A stretch of DNA of 48,390 nt from an uncultured Alphaproteobacteria bacterium. Lineage in GTDB: Bacteria > Pseudomonadota > Alphaproteobacteria > HIMB59. How positions within the stretch are numbered: position 1 is the first letter of the stretch; every line of letters begins with the position of its first letter. The notes beneath the pieces were generated by a model. That model was not told where the DNA came from. It was given only the letters and a program-made list of their open reading frames with translations, and ran no database searches. Both the position numbers and the translations under genes were made by a program. Shown here piece after piece: positions 8,510 through 16,841 of this stretch. The stretch is from contig CABYSX010000009.1 of the NCBI GenBank assembly GCA_902521795.1, forward strand, positions 1-48,390, in the 5' to 3' direction.

Positions 8510-9514
8510 TTAATCAATTTTTTCAAACCTCCCACTTTTGACAGACTTATATGCAGCCTCAGCTAAAAGAAGGGCTCTTCTTCCATCCTCAAAACCAACA
8601 GAAACGGGCTTTTTTTCAATAATAGCTTCCACAAATGAGGTAATAGAATTCATATAAGCCTCTTGATATCTCTCTATAAAAAAATTTAGATACGGTTCTC
8701 GTTTATCAACGAATTCCATATTATACTTTTTAAGCTCATGGGGTTTTCTGTTTTCAGATACAACCATTCCCTTACTTCCAAATAACTCTACTCTTTGATC
8801 ATAACCATAAGTGGCCGATCTAGAGTTGTTAATATGACACTGTTTTCCTGAGGCAGTCTCCATGATAATCATCAGAGTATCACTATCATTTAATTCAGAC
8901 TTTATTTTTGGATTTATCAAAGCATTAGATATCGCAAATATTTTTTCAGGTTCTTCTCCTAGCATAAAGCGAGCTAAATCAAAATCATGAATAGTCATAT
9001 CTCTAAATTGACCACCTGATACTTTTAAATAATCCCAACTTGGTAAACCAGGGTCTCTTGATGTAATCAAACATTGATGAAGTTCACCTATCTCGCCATC
9101 AATTAAAGATTGCTTCGCAGCTTGATGACCAGGATCAAATCTTCTATTAAATCCCAACTGAATAGGAATATCATTCCCTTTAAGCCTATCAGAGCACTCA
9201 TTAACTTTAATAATATCTAAGTCGATTGGCTTCTCGCAAAGAACAGGTTTTTTTGCAGCAACTGACTTCTCTATGAAATCAATATGTGTATTTGTTGGAG
9301 AAGATATTAGAATTGCATCAATACCACTATCGCTAAAAACATCATCAACTTTTTCTATTGCTGGGACACTTAAATCATTTGAAACTTTTTTTGCAAATTT
9401 ATCGATTGGATCAAAAACACAAGCTAAAGTAGTCTTTTCATGAAGCTTAATATTTTTGGCATGCATTTGACCAATACGACCACATCCGATAACTGCAATT
9501 CTTACTTTTTTCAT
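8510..9514 (-). CDS. iolG: Inositol 2-dehydrogenase-like oxidoreductase (Gfo/Idh/MocA family)
   Basis: Oxidises myo-inositol (or a stereoisomer) to 2-keto-inositol with NAD+, the first step of inositol catabolism. The 334 residues match the family: Rossmann motif GCGRIGQMHAKNI at 10-22, CEKPIDLD with the catalytic Lys, LGFNRRFDPGH, and the catalytic Asp/His region RDMTIHDFDLARFMLGEEP. RRFDPG and MTIHDFD are typical of IolG rather than of generic family members. It diverges from iolE across a 116-bp gap holding a palindrome shared with two other promoters of the island. Related dehydrogenases use scyllo-inositol or sugars, so the isomer is uncertain. Confidence 0.87.
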   Translation of the reverse strand: MKKVRIAVIGCGRIGQMHAKNIKLHEKTTLACVFDPIDKFAKKVSNDLSVPAIEKVDDVFSDSGIDAILISSPTNTHIDFIEKSVAAKKPVLCEKPIDLDIIKVNECSDRLKGNDIPIQLGFNRRFDPGHQAAKQSLIDGEIGELHQCLITSRDPGLPSWDYLKVSGGQFRDMTIHDFDLARFMLGEEPEKIFAISNALINPKIKSELNDSDTLMIIMETASGKQCHINNSRSATYGYDQRVELFGSKGMVVSENRKPHELKKYNMEFVDKREPYLNFFIERYQEAYMNSITSFVEAIIEKKPVSVGFEDGRRALLLAEAAYKSVKSGRFEKID

Positions 9515-9558
9515 ATCTCAGAAATATAGTACTTTTTTAATATTAAAAATAAAAAAAA

Positions 9559-9571
9559 ATTCAATTTGAAT
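9559..9571 (+). promoter_or_regulatory. Candidate operator ATTCAATTTGAAT between iolG and iolE
   Basis: Perfect 13-base palindrome (ATTCAA-T-TTGAAT) in the divergent iolG/iolE region. The same core occurs at 13079-13101 and, with one changed pair, at 17875-17891. On the minus strand its TTGAAT half can serve as a -35 box 16 bp before TATTAA for iolG; on the plus strand TATAAT overlaps its right end (9571-9576). This placement suggests direct control of both genes. Confidence 0.6.
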
Positions 9572-9630
9572 ATAATTTAAGTATTTTTTAAAAGATTTAT
9601 TTATTTATAATCTTATTAGAGGAGAGGTTA

Positions 9631-10542
9631 ATGAAAGCAAAATTAGGGATAGCACCTATAGCATGGTCTAATGACGATTTACCTGAATTGGGAGGGGAGA
9701 CATCTTTAGATACCTGCCTCAGTGAGTCTAAACTTGCTGGATTTACTGGTGTAGAAACAGGAGGTAAATTCCCAAAAACACCTGAAAAACTTGGGCCAAT
9801 TTTGAAAAGTCACAAACTATACCTAGCCTCTGGGTGGTATTCTGGCACTGTTCTTGATAATGACTTAGAAAATGAAAAAGATAGAGTTCTTCAACAATTA
9901 ACACTTTTTAGAGATTTAGGAGCTGCAGTTTTGGCTTATGGAGAAACCTCAGGAACCATTCAAAATGTTAGACACGCTCCTTTGAATACAAAAAGAAAAA
10001 TTCACAGTGAAGACTTCAAAGAGTATGGAAGAAAATTAACATTATTTGCAGAATTTTGTGCAGATTTTGGAGTACCAATTTCATTTCATCACCATATGGG
10101 TACGGCGATTGAGACTGAACAAGAACTAGATAGCCTGATGAACCATACAGGTGAGGCAGTAAAAATTTTATTTGACACAGGTCACATGACCTTTGCTGGA
10201 GGTGACTCTTTAGGGGTTATAAATAAACATGCAAAAAGAATAAATCACTTTCATGCTAAAGATATTCGCTCAAAAATAGTAGACAACTTAGATCGATCAA
10301 AACAAAGTTTTTTAGATTTTGTCCTTGAGGGGGCTTTTACAGTGCCTGGTGATGGAAATATTAATTTTAAAGAAGTTGTTGAAACTTTATCAAAAAATAG
10401 TTACGAGGGATGGTTTATTGTGGAGGCAGAACAAGATCCTGCAAAAGCAAATCCTTTTGAATATGCTAAAATTGGAAACAAAGAGTTAGTAGAGTGCTTA
10501 GGTATGTACGGATATCAAATAGAGGATTACATAGATGAATAG
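9631..10542 (+). CDS. iolE: Myo-inosose-2 dehydratase
   Basis: Removes water from 2-keto-myo-inositol to give trihydroxycyclohexane-1,2-dione, the second step of the inositol pathway. It is 303 residues, the usual IolE length, of the xylose-isomerase-like TIM-barrel class. Diagnostic stretches are GIAPIAWSNDDLPELGGE at the start, CLSESKLAGFTGVE, FHHHMGTAIE with metal-site residues, LFDTGHMTFAGGD, INHFHAKDIR and VPGDGNINF. A Shine-Dalgarno (GGAGAGG) lies just before the ATG. It overlaps the next SDR gene by 8 bp and sits behind the shared palindrome. Confidence 0.93.
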   Translation: MKAKLGIAPIAWSNDDLPELGGETSLDTCLSESKLAGFTGVETGGKFPKTPEKLGPILKSHKLYLASGWYSGTVLDNDLENEKDRVLQQLTLFRDLGAAVLAYGETSGTIQNVRHAPLNTKRKIHSEDFKEYGRKLTLFAEFCADFGVPISFHHHMGTAIETEQELDSLMNHTGEAVKILFDTGHMTFAGGDSLGVINKHAKRINHFHAKDIRSKIVDNLDRSKQSFLDFVLEGAFTVPGDGNINFKEVVETLSKNSYEGWFIVEAEQDPAKANPFEYAKIGNKELVECLGMYGYQIEDYIDE

Positions 10543-11356
10543 TATTAAAGGAAAGTTTGCACTCGTTACCGGAGGAACACAGGGTTTGGGGGCAGCAATT
10601 GCTAAAAATTTTGCTGAAAATGGTGCAGAGGGTATCATTACCATTGGAAGAAAAGAGGAAAAAGGAAAAGAGGTAGCAAAAAAGATTCAAGATGAAACTG
10701 GGTGCAAAGTGATTTTCGTTAAGACAGACCTACCTAATGTTCAAGAGTGTCGTAACGCAGTATCAGTTGCAAAAAAAAATTTTGGAAAATTAGATATTCT
10801 TGTAAATGCTGCAGGTATCACTGATCGAGGAAATATTGTCAACACATCTGAAGAATTATTCGACAAAATGATAGGAACTAATGTCAAAGGGCCTTTCTTC
10901 CTTATACAAGAAACTGTCAAAATTATGATAGATCAAGGAATTCAAGGCTCTATTATCAATATAGGGTCTGTGTCAGCTCTAACTGGACAGCCATTTATTT
11001 CAGCATATTGCACCTCAAAAGGAGCCTTAGCGACTTTAACAAGAAATACTGCATTTGCATTACTTAATAATAAGATAAGAGTTAATCAATTAAATATTGG
11101 ATGGATGGCATCAGACGGGGAGCATGAAATTCAAACTAAATATCATGGTGCTCCAGAGGATTGGTTAAAAGATGCTGCAAAGAAACAACCTTTTGAGAGG
11201 CTTCTAAATCCTAACGAAGTAGCAAAGGCAGTAACATTTTTAGCTTCTGATGACTCTGGTATGATGACAGGCTCAGTAGTTAATTTTGATCAATCTGTTT
11301 GGGGTGGTTATCCGTTCTCTCCTCCAACTCCTGAGGGAAAAATTTCATTAGATTAA
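10535..11356 (+). CDS. Short-chain dehydrogenase/reductase, inositol-island member 1
   Basis: Classical SDR, 273 residues, acting on a hydroxyl/keto group with NAD(P). The cofactor motif TGGTQGLGAAIA is at residues 12-23, NAAG near 91, the catalytic Ser in NIGSVSALTG and the YxxxK pair in AYCTSKGAL. Translation is coupled to iolE by an 8-bp overlap, so it probably acts on inositol-derived ketones or a related cyclitol. No substrate can be named from motifs. It converges on the regulator gene with no space between stops. Confidence 0.87.
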   Translation: MNSIKGKFALVTGGTQGLGAAIAKNFAENGAEGIITIGRKEEKGKEVAKKIQDETGCKVIFVKTDLPNVQECRNAVSVAKKNFGKLDILVNAAGITDRGNIVNTSEELFDKMIGTNVKGPFFLIQETVKIMIDQGIQGSIINIGSVSALTGQPFISAYCTSKGALATLTRNTAFALLNNKIRVNQLNIGWMASDGEHEIQTKYHGAPEDWLKDAAKKQPFERLLNPNEVAKAVTFLASDDSGMMTGSVVNFDQSVWGGYPFSPPTPEGKISLD

Positions 11357-11366
11357 TCAATCTAAT
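11347..11366. terminator. Stem-loop across convergent stop codons
   Basis: Perfect 8-bp arms ATTAGATT / AATCTAAT with a 4-base loop, spanning the stops of the rightward SDR and the leftward regulator. It could end both transcripts, but it is AT-only apart from one pair and has no clean T-run on either side, so it is a weak candidate. Confidence 0.35.
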
Positions 11367-13042
11367 AATCTTGATGCACTTTTTTGACATTGCTCTAATG
11401 TAGTTTGAAGATCTTTGTTCAAAAATAAAAACTCAAATAGCTCATTACCAACTTGCTCAATAATTTTTGAGTAAGATGGAAGGGGGTACCTAGCCCATTC
11501 TACAAATCGTTCGTCTCGTTCCATTTTGTCTAATTCATTAAAAATGGGACTTAATGTTCTAACTTCAGGATCGTTAGCTACACTAAACACCGGAGAAGAA
11601 AGACTACCATGTTCGATATAATATTTAATAATTTCTGGTGAAACTAGGCTTTGGATAGTCTTCATTACAAAAGGGATTTTATCATTGAGTATGTTTGAAG
11701 GTATCCCTAAAGAAAATCCTCCTATTGGAGAAACTTGAAAAGGTTCTATGCCTGCAGGTCTAGGTAAGTAACCACTATTTTTAAAAGCAGGAGAATTTTT
11801 ATTTAATTCAAATTGATGAGCTCTACTACTCCAATTCATCACCATTGCTGATTTCCCCTTGCTATAATATTCAACACACTCGTCATTTGACTGCAAGGAC
11901 AAATCTGTAGGAGAGTAAGGTATTAAAGATTTTAGAACTTTTGCTGCCTTAAAGGCAGCCTCTGATAGGAAATTTGTTTTAATTACTATTTTTTGAGTGT
12001 CTAAATCGTATGTATTTTCACCTATGTGGCGCAGATTAACATAAGGTTTTCCAAAATTAGCCATCATTAATATGAAACTAGTTGCAAGAGGTTGACCTTT
12101 ACGAGCAGGCCAAGATATTGGGCTTTCTATCTCATTTGATTTTTTTAAAATTTCACAAGCTGCTAATAAATCATCAAATTTTTTTGGAGGGGATAAACCA
12201 TATTTTTCAAAAATATCTTTTCTATAAAACAGTAGGTCAGGAATAGTTTCAATTGGAACGCCAAATAATTTATTGTTATAAGAGCTAGATCTAATAGCTG
12301 AAAAATGAAAGTCCCTAAGGTTAAAACCACTTGAGTCGATATAATCATCTAATGGTAGCAATGTATTTAAATTTGCTAGCTGGCCAACCCAAGGCAAATT
12401 AAACCCAACTATATCAAATTTAGATTTTTTCTTTTTTTCTGAGTTTTTAATAATTAAATTTAAAAGTTTTTTAAGATCATTTTCAATTATATGCTCAACT
12501 TTACAATCTAAGATATACTCAAAAAAATCCAAATTATTATTTATAACTTTAAAAGTCGGATTATCATTTGAAAGTATTGAAATTTTCTTAAATCGATTTG
12601 AGGTATTAATAAATACTTTGGGTGAGGGAATTATATTACCGGCTGATAAAGACATCCCAAAATAATAAGAGTCATTTAACTCTCCAAAACCCAAACTAGA
12701 GGCTATTTCACTTTTGATAGATGATAAGTATAAAGTAAATTCTTTAATTAATTCTGAACTTGGATGAATTGAAAAAGACTTACCTGATTTTGTTTTGACT
12801 CTTTGAATTAATTTTTTTTCTTTGATTAATTTATTTACTCTCCTAAGACCAGTAGCAAAAGGAAGACCTGATGATTGTATGATACTTGTTGTAGTTATAA
12901 TTTTATTATCGAGGTGATTTCTTATAACATAAGAAAATATTCTCCACTCAGAGTCCACAGTGTTATTTGTAATTTTTTTATTAAATAATAATCTCGTCTT
13001 ATCTACAAAGTTCAAAAGGGTGGTAATTTCATTTCTATTCAT
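11357..13042 (-). CDS. Predicted one-component regulator: winged helix fused to family-1 solute-binding-protein domain
   Basis: About 561 residues from the ATG at 13040-13042. A longer in-frame start at 13222 would run through the intergenic region and the start of the divergent gene, so I reject it. Residues about 30-95 look like a MarR/winged-helix domain (SEWRIFSYVIRNHLDNK, ITTTSIIQSSGLPFATGLRR, then a basic hairpin VKTKSGKSFSIHPSS). Residues about 150-550 resemble family-1 ABC solute-binding proteins: DIVGFNLPWVGQLA, LLPLDDYI, LFGVPIETIPDLLFYRKDIFEKYGL, GKSAMVMNWSSR, SPIGGFSLGIPS. There is no signal peptide, so the binding domain should act in the cytosol as a ligand sensor. It diverges from an importer gene across a perfect palindrome that recurs at two more promoters. 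It probably represses or activates the inositol island. The domain pairing is seen; the regulatory role is inferred. Confidence 0.8.
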   Translation of the reverse strand: MNRNEITTLLNFVDKTRLLFNKKITNNTVDSEWRIFSYVIRNHLDNKIITTTSIIQSSGLPFATGLRRVNKLIKEKKLIQRVKTKSGKSFSIHPSSELIKEFTLYLSSIKSEIASSLGFGELNDSYYFGMSLSAGNIIPSPKVFINTSNRFKKISILSNDNPTFKVINNNLDFFEYILDCKVEHIIENDLKKLLNLIIKNSEKKKKSKFDIVGFNLPWVGQLANLNTLLPLDDYIDSSGFNLRDFHFSAIRSSSYNNKLFGVPIETIPDLLFYRKDIFEKYGLSPPKKFDDLLAACEILKKSNEIESPISWPARKGQPLATSFILMMANFGKPYVNLRHIGENTYDLDTQKIVIKTNFLSEAAFKAAKVLKSLIPYSPTDLSLQSNDECVEYYSKGKSAMVMNWSSRAHQFELNKNSPAFKNSGYLPRPAGIEPFQVSPIGGFSLGIPSNILNDKIPFVMKTIQSLVSPEIIKYYIEHGSLSSPVFSVANDPEVRTLSPIFNELDKMERDERFVEWARYPLPSYSKIIEQVGNELFEFLFLNKDLQTTLEQCQKSASRLLD

Positions 13043-13078
13043 AAACTCTATATAAACACTTAAAATAAACGTTTTATC

Positions 13079-13101
13079 AATATATTCAAATTGAATATAT
13101 T
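13079..13101 (+). promoter_or_regulatory. Perfect 23-bp palindrome, main candidate operator
   Basis: Every position pairs around the central A; the inner core is ATTCAAATTGAAT and the outer arms continue as AATAT / ATATT. It lies between the winged-helix/solute-binding regulator (leftward) and the importer (rightward), and overlaps candidate -35 elements of both. The inner 13 bases recur at 9559-9571 and 17875-17891. Autoregulation by the adjacent regulator is the simplest reading. Confidence 0.75.
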
Positions 13102-13120
13102 TACAGTTAAACAATACAAT
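13091..13120 (+). promoter_or_regulatory. Candidate promoter of the second sugar importer
   Basis: TTGAAT at 13091-13096 and TACAAT at 13115-13120 with an 18-bp spacer. The -35 box is the right half of the palindrome, so a bound regulator would block or contact RNA polymerase here. Assigned by eye. Confidence 0.4.
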
Positions 13121-13152
13121 AAATTTATAGATAATTTTAGTCATACATGTAT

Positions 13153-13158
13153 AGGAGG
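13153..13158 (+). promoter_or_regulatory. Ribosome-binding site that fixes the binding-protein start
   Basis: AGGAGG six bases before the ATG at 13165. An earlier in-frame ATG at 13147 lies upstream of this site and would add six residues ahead of the signal peptide, so 13165 is the real start. Confidence 0.85.
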
Positions 13159-13164
13159 ATAGAA

Positions 13165-14208
13165 ATGAAAAAACTAGCCAAAGTATTAGCTGTTTTAATG
13201 TGCTTTTCATTTGGTTCTGCAAAAGCTGTTGAGATCGTATCTTTTAATGCGGCATCTTCAGAGGCTTATGTAGGAGCATTTGTTAAAGGAATTAAAGCTA
13301 CTGCTGCTCAGTACGGTTATGATATTACAGTCTTTGAAAATAATTATAATCAAGCAGAGCAAAATCAACAAGTCGAGCAATATTTGTCAAGCGGCGCACT
13401 TCCAGATGTTTTTATCTGGTGGCCACCTGATGCAGTTGCTGGATTAGGATCTCTAAGAAAATTAGCAAAGACTGGAGTTCCAGTTTTAAAAATTAACCAA
13501 TTACCAAATGAACAAGATAAGGCGTTTATCTTTGGATATGCTGGACCTGACGATAGCTTACGTGCATATAATGCAGGTGAGATGATGGTTAAAGCTATGA
13601 AGATGAAACAAGCTGCAGGTGGAGATGGATTTAATGTCATTGCCCTATCATATCCTCACTCTTATGGTGGTTATGGCTTATCAATTAATGCTTTCAAACA
13701 AGCTATAGCAGGAACTGATTTAAATTTAATTGGTGATATCGGTGAAGGATTTGGTCAGGCTAATGGTTACAAGGGTGCCGCAAAGCTTATTGCTAAAGTT
13801 AAAGACCAAGGTATCCACTTCGTCTATGGAATGGATGATGCTATCTTAACAGGAGGCATCAAAGCTCTTGAAGAAGCTGGCTATAACGTTGACTGGTACG
13901 CAGGTACTGGTAAAAACGGAGATGTCGACGGTGACGCTGTTATAACTGTTGGTACTGTTTGTAATGGTGACAAACAAATGATTACCGATGGTAAGCAATT
14001 CGGTACAACTCTTCAGTCACCTCTTCACGAGGGTCAGTTAGCTATTAAGCTTGTGCAGGAGTACATGGAAAATGGTGAACTTGCAAACTACATTAACTTT
14101 ACTCCTAACCCATCAGTAACTGGTGCAACTATGGACTTTACTGCACTCAGGGGTTTTGATGGAAACCTTTATGGCATCGATGAGCTATGCTCAGGTGCTT
14201 GGGACTAA
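13165..14208 (+). CDS. Periplasmic sugar/cyclitol-binding protein of second ABC importer
   Basis: Ribose-type (Peripla_BP_4-like) binding protein, 347 residues from the chosen start, with signal peptide MKKLAKVLAVLMCFSFGSAKA cleaved before VEIVSFNAAS. The mature protein shows GAFVKGIKATAAQYGYD, PDVFIWWPPDAVAGL and, late, HEGQLAIKLVQEYMENGE. Tryptophans in FIWWPP may line the sugar pocket. It begins an operon with a double-domain ATPase and two permeases and faces the winged-helix regulator. Given the surrounding iol genes, inositol or a related cyclitol is the likely ligand; this is inferred from context only. A stable stem-loop follows the stop, as in the first importer. Confidence 0.92.
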   Translation: MKKLAKVLAVLMCFSFGSAKAVEIVSFNAASSEAYVGAFVKGIKATAAQYGYDITVFENNYNQAEQNQQVEQYLSSGALPDVFIWWPPDAVAGLGSLRKLAKTGVPVLKINQLPNEQDKAFIFGYAGPDDSLRAYNAGEMMVKAMKMKQAAGGDGFNVIALSYPHSYGGYGLSINAFKQAIAGTDLNLIGDIGEGFGQANGYKGAAKLIAKVKDQGIHFVYGMDDAILTGGIKALEEAGYNVDWYAGTGKNGDVDGDAVITVGTVCNGDKQMITDGKQFGTTLQSPLHEGQLAIKLVQEYMENGELANYINFTPNPSVTGATMDFTALRGFDGNLYGIDELCSGAWD

Positions 14209-14232
14209 GTTAGTTTTCCAATATTTAAATTT

Positions 14233-14261
14233 TACACACAGGGAATTTTTCCCTGTGTGTA
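14233..14261 (+). promoter_or_regulatory. Intercistronic stem-loop after the second binding-protein gene
   Basis: Perfect 13-bp stem (TACACACAGGGAA / TTCCCTGTGTGTA) with a 3-base loop, 24 bp after the binding-protein stop and 34 bp before the ATPase start. No T-run follows (GTTATTCAAT), so message stabilisation or partial attenuation is more likely than full termination. It parallels the hairpin at 5160-5183 in position but not in sequence. Confidence 0.7.
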
Positions 14262-14295
14262 GTTATTCAATTTATAAGTATGTATAATTAAGACG

Positions 14296-15804
14296 ATGGC
14301 TTCAGATCCAGTACTCAAGATTTCAAACGTTTCTCGCACTTTTGGTGCTATTCAAGCCTTAAAAGAGGCAAATTTTGAAATCAATGAGGGAGAAATTATG
14401 GGATTGGTTGGTGAGAATGGTGCTGGAAAATCTACATTAGTTAAGATCATTAGCGGTTTCGACCCTGGCTTCAAAGGAAGCTATCAGCTAAATGGTAAAG
14501 AAGTAAAATTCGATACCCCCTCAAAGGCGGAAGAGTCTGGTATAGCTATAGCTCAACAAGAGTTGAGTTTAATTCCAAATATGTCAGTAGCTGAAAATAT
14601 TTTTCTGACAGGTGCAAAAGTTAAAAAATTTGCTACCTTAAACACTTTATCAAAAATGGCTCGACCATATTTAGATGAAGTAGGACTCACAGATATTGAC
14701 CCCTCAACTAGAATAAATTTACTATCAGTAGGTGAACAGCATCTAGTTGAAGTAGCTAGGTTAATATCCAGAGAAGCTAAAATTTTAATATTAGATGAAC
14801 CAACAGCAGCTCTTGGAGAACTGGAAAGTCGCAGAATTTTAGAAATGGTTCAGCGCCTTGCAAAAAATGGGAAGTCAATTATTTATGTCAGTCATAGGCT
14901 AGATGAAATTTTTAAAATTACAAAAAGAATTACAATTTTGAGGGACGGTGTCTCTCAAGGTGTGCAAGAAACAAAAGACATCGATGTAAATAAACTAGTT
15001 GAAATAATGTTGGGAAGAGAATTAGCAAATATGTTTCCTTCCCGAGCTGATCATATTAGCTTGGAATCAAAAATTGAAGTGAAAGATTTATGGCCAGATG
15101 GAGTATTGGAGCCAGTGAGTTTCTCAGCTTATCAAGGAGAAATCCTTGGTCTATCTGGGCAACTTGGAAGTGGTGCTGGAGAGGTATTAGCTTCAATTGC
15201 AGGTGCTTTAAAATCACGATCTGGCTCTCTTACATTGAATGGAGAGACTTTTCTTCCTAAATCGCCCAGTCAAGCAATTAAGAAAAAGATTGCTTACTGT
15301 TCTTCGGATCGTAAAAAAGATGGCCTTTTTTTGGGAAGACCGATATTCGAAAATTTAACCTCACCTGCACTTGATACTATTTCAAAATTTGGATTTAATC
15401 TTGGGAGCACGGAAGATAGTTATGCAAAAAACCTTGCTCAAGAATTCCTTATTGACGTAAAGAGAGTTTACGACGAGTCTGGTCTATTGAGTGGAGGAAA
15501 TCAGCAAAAAGTTGCTTTGGGAAAATGGCTATCAATTAAACCAGACGTTCTTTTAGTAAATGAGCCAACTAGAGGTGTTGATGTCGGAGCTAAATCAGAA
15601 ATTTATCAAAGGATGAGAGAACTAGCTGCAAGAGGAATAACTATTATATTCGCCTCTACAGATATTCAAGAGATCACTTATCTTCCTGATAGAGTCATAA
15701 CATTTTATAGAGGAATGATGATAGACGAACATAGATTAGAACAGATCAAAACACCGGTTATACTGAAAGAAATAACTGATCCATTTAATGAGACTAATCT
15801 ATGA
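14296..15804 (+). CDS. Double-domain ABC sugar importer ATPase (RbsA/MglA type)
   Basis: Cytosolic ATPase of 502 residues with two nucleotide-binding domains. The first has Walker A GENGAGKSTLVK near residue 41, the family's degenerate signature LSVGEQHLVEVARL and Walker B ILILDEPTAALGE. The second has a degenerate Walker A (GQLGSGAGEVL), an intact signature LSGGNQQKVALGKWL and VLLVNEPTRGVDVGA, where Asn replaces the usual Asp of the Walker B. That degenerate/intact pairing is normal for this family. It overlaps the first permease gene by 4 bp. Confidence 0.94.
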   Translation: MASDPVLKISNVSRTFGAIQALKEANFEINEGEIMGLVGENGAGKSTLVKIISGFDPGFKGSYQLNGKEVKFDTPSKAEESGIAIAQQELSLIPNMSVAENIFLTGAKVKKFATLNTLSKMARPYLDEVGLTDIDPSTRINLLSVGEQHLVEVARLISREAKILILDEPTAALGELESRRILEMVQRLAKNGKSIIYVSHRLDEIFKITKRITILRDGVSQGVQETKDIDVNKLVEIMLGRELANMFPSRADHISLESKIEVKDLWPDGVLEPVSFSAYQGEILGLSGQLGSGAGEVLASIAGALKSRSGSLTLNGETFLPKSPSQAIKKKIAYCSSDRKKDGLFLGRPIFENLTSPALDTISKFGFNLGSTEDSYAKNLAQEFLIDVKRVYDESGLLSGGNQQKVALGKWLSIKPDVLLVNEPTRGVDVGAKSEIYQRMRELAARGITIIFASTDIQEITYLPDRVITFYRGMMIDEHRLEQIKTPVILKEITDPFNETNL

Positions 15805-16841
15805 CAACAATTATACAGGACAACAAAAGCCCTTTTTCTTCGAAATTTTTACAATTTTATAAAGATAGAACCTTATTAGCAATTCTGCTTTCACTTTTTG
15901 CAGTGATGTTTGTTTATGGAATTTTTTTTACAGAAAATTATCTAACAATTACAAATTTTAAAGCAATTATTAGAGATGCTGCATTATATGGGATCATGGC
16001 TATTGGACTCACATTTGTTACTCTATCAGGCAACTTTTTCTTATTATCCTTAAAAGAAACAGCATCGATTTGCGGTGTTACTTTTGCCATGGGAATGGCA
16101 ACTGGATTTGGCTCACCAGATTTAGTTGGAAACTTTTTAGTATCTCTTTTAGCCGCTCTATCTGTTGGGGTTTTGAGTGGAGTAATCCAGGGGTATTTTG
16201 TTGGCATGGGAGGTAACCCCATAGTTGTTACTCTTGGAGGAGCTGGTATTTTATATGGAATAGGAGCTTGGTGGAGTGATAATCTCGTTATTAATTTTAA
16301 AAGACCACATGATGCTGAATGGCTTGGAACAGGCTCCTTTTTAGGTCTCCCAAGTATAACATTGGCATTTATTTTGATAGCAATTGCAGCAGAATTAGTC
16401 CTTAGACACACAAATTTTGGCAGAAAAGTTTATTTAGTTGGTGCCAACAAAGCAGCAGGAAGGGCAACAGGTCATGAGAACTTTTCAATGGCTATAATTG
16501 TTTTCACAATTTGTTCAGTATGCTGTGCATTTGTTGCTGTTGCTTTTGTTGCTCAGATGGATAGTGCTCAGTCTAACTATTTTTCTGCAGAATTTGGTTC
16601 ATCAGGTGATATGACCATTCTTGTCATTGCTACTGTGATGGTAGGTGGTAATTCAATTATGGGAGGTTATGGTTCTACTCTCAGAACTAGCTTAGGTGCC
16701 ATATTTATTGCTATGGTTGATAATATGATGGTATTACAAGGGTTTAATAGCGGTCCAAGAATTGTCGGAGTGGGCCTAATGATTGTATTTAGTATTATAG
16801 TTTTCGGACTATTTGCTAAAGGAAGTAGAGCTCAAGAATAA
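15801..16841 (+). CDS. ABC sugar permease 1 of second importer
   Basis: RbsC-type inner-membrane permease, 346 residues, the usual length. About eight to ten hydrophobic segments are visible. Family marks include YGIMAIGLTFVTLSGNFFLLSL, GMGGNPIVVTLGGAGILYGIG, GRKVYLVGANKAAGRATG and VGGNSIMGGYGSTLRTSLGA near the C-terminus. The LSGNFFLLS segment departs from the usual GxIDLS, as is common in the second member of heteromeric pairs. It starts inside the end of the ATPase gene (ATGA overlap) and its stop shares a base with permease 2, so a heterodimeric channel is expected. Confidence 0.92.
   Translation: MTTIIQDNKSPFSSKFLQFYKDRTLLAILLSLFAVMFVYGIFFTENYLTITNFKAIIRDAALYGIMAIGLTFVTLSGNFFLLSLKETASICGVTFAMGMATGFGSPDLVGNFLVSLLAALSVGVLSGVIQGYFVGMGGNPIVVTLGGAGILYGIGAWWSDNLVINFKRPHDAEWLGTGSFLGLPSITLAFILIAIAAELVLRHTNFGRKVYLVGANKAAGRATGHENFSMAIIVFTICSVCCAFVAVAFVAQMDSAQSNYFSAEFGSSGDMTILVIATVMVGGNSIMGGYGSTLRTSLGAIFIAMVDNMMVLQGFNSGPRIVGVGLMIVFSIIVFGLFAKGSRAQE

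Noticed and set aside
13147..13164. Earlier ATG for the second binding protein
   Set aside because: It is upstream of the AGGAGG at 13153-13158; the ATG at 13165 has proper spacing and a clean signal peptide.
13043..13222. Extra 60 residues at the N-terminus of the regulator
   Set aside because: They would be translated from the intergenic control region, including the palindrome, and from the start of the divergent gene; the ATG at 13042 gives a complete winged-helix protein.
15938..16411. Minus-strand 157-residue open frame under permease 1
   Set aside because: Antisense shadow of a well-supported membrane protein; proline- and lysine-rich composition typical of reverse-read hydrophobic codons. 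The same applies to 16951-17391 and 17410-17652.
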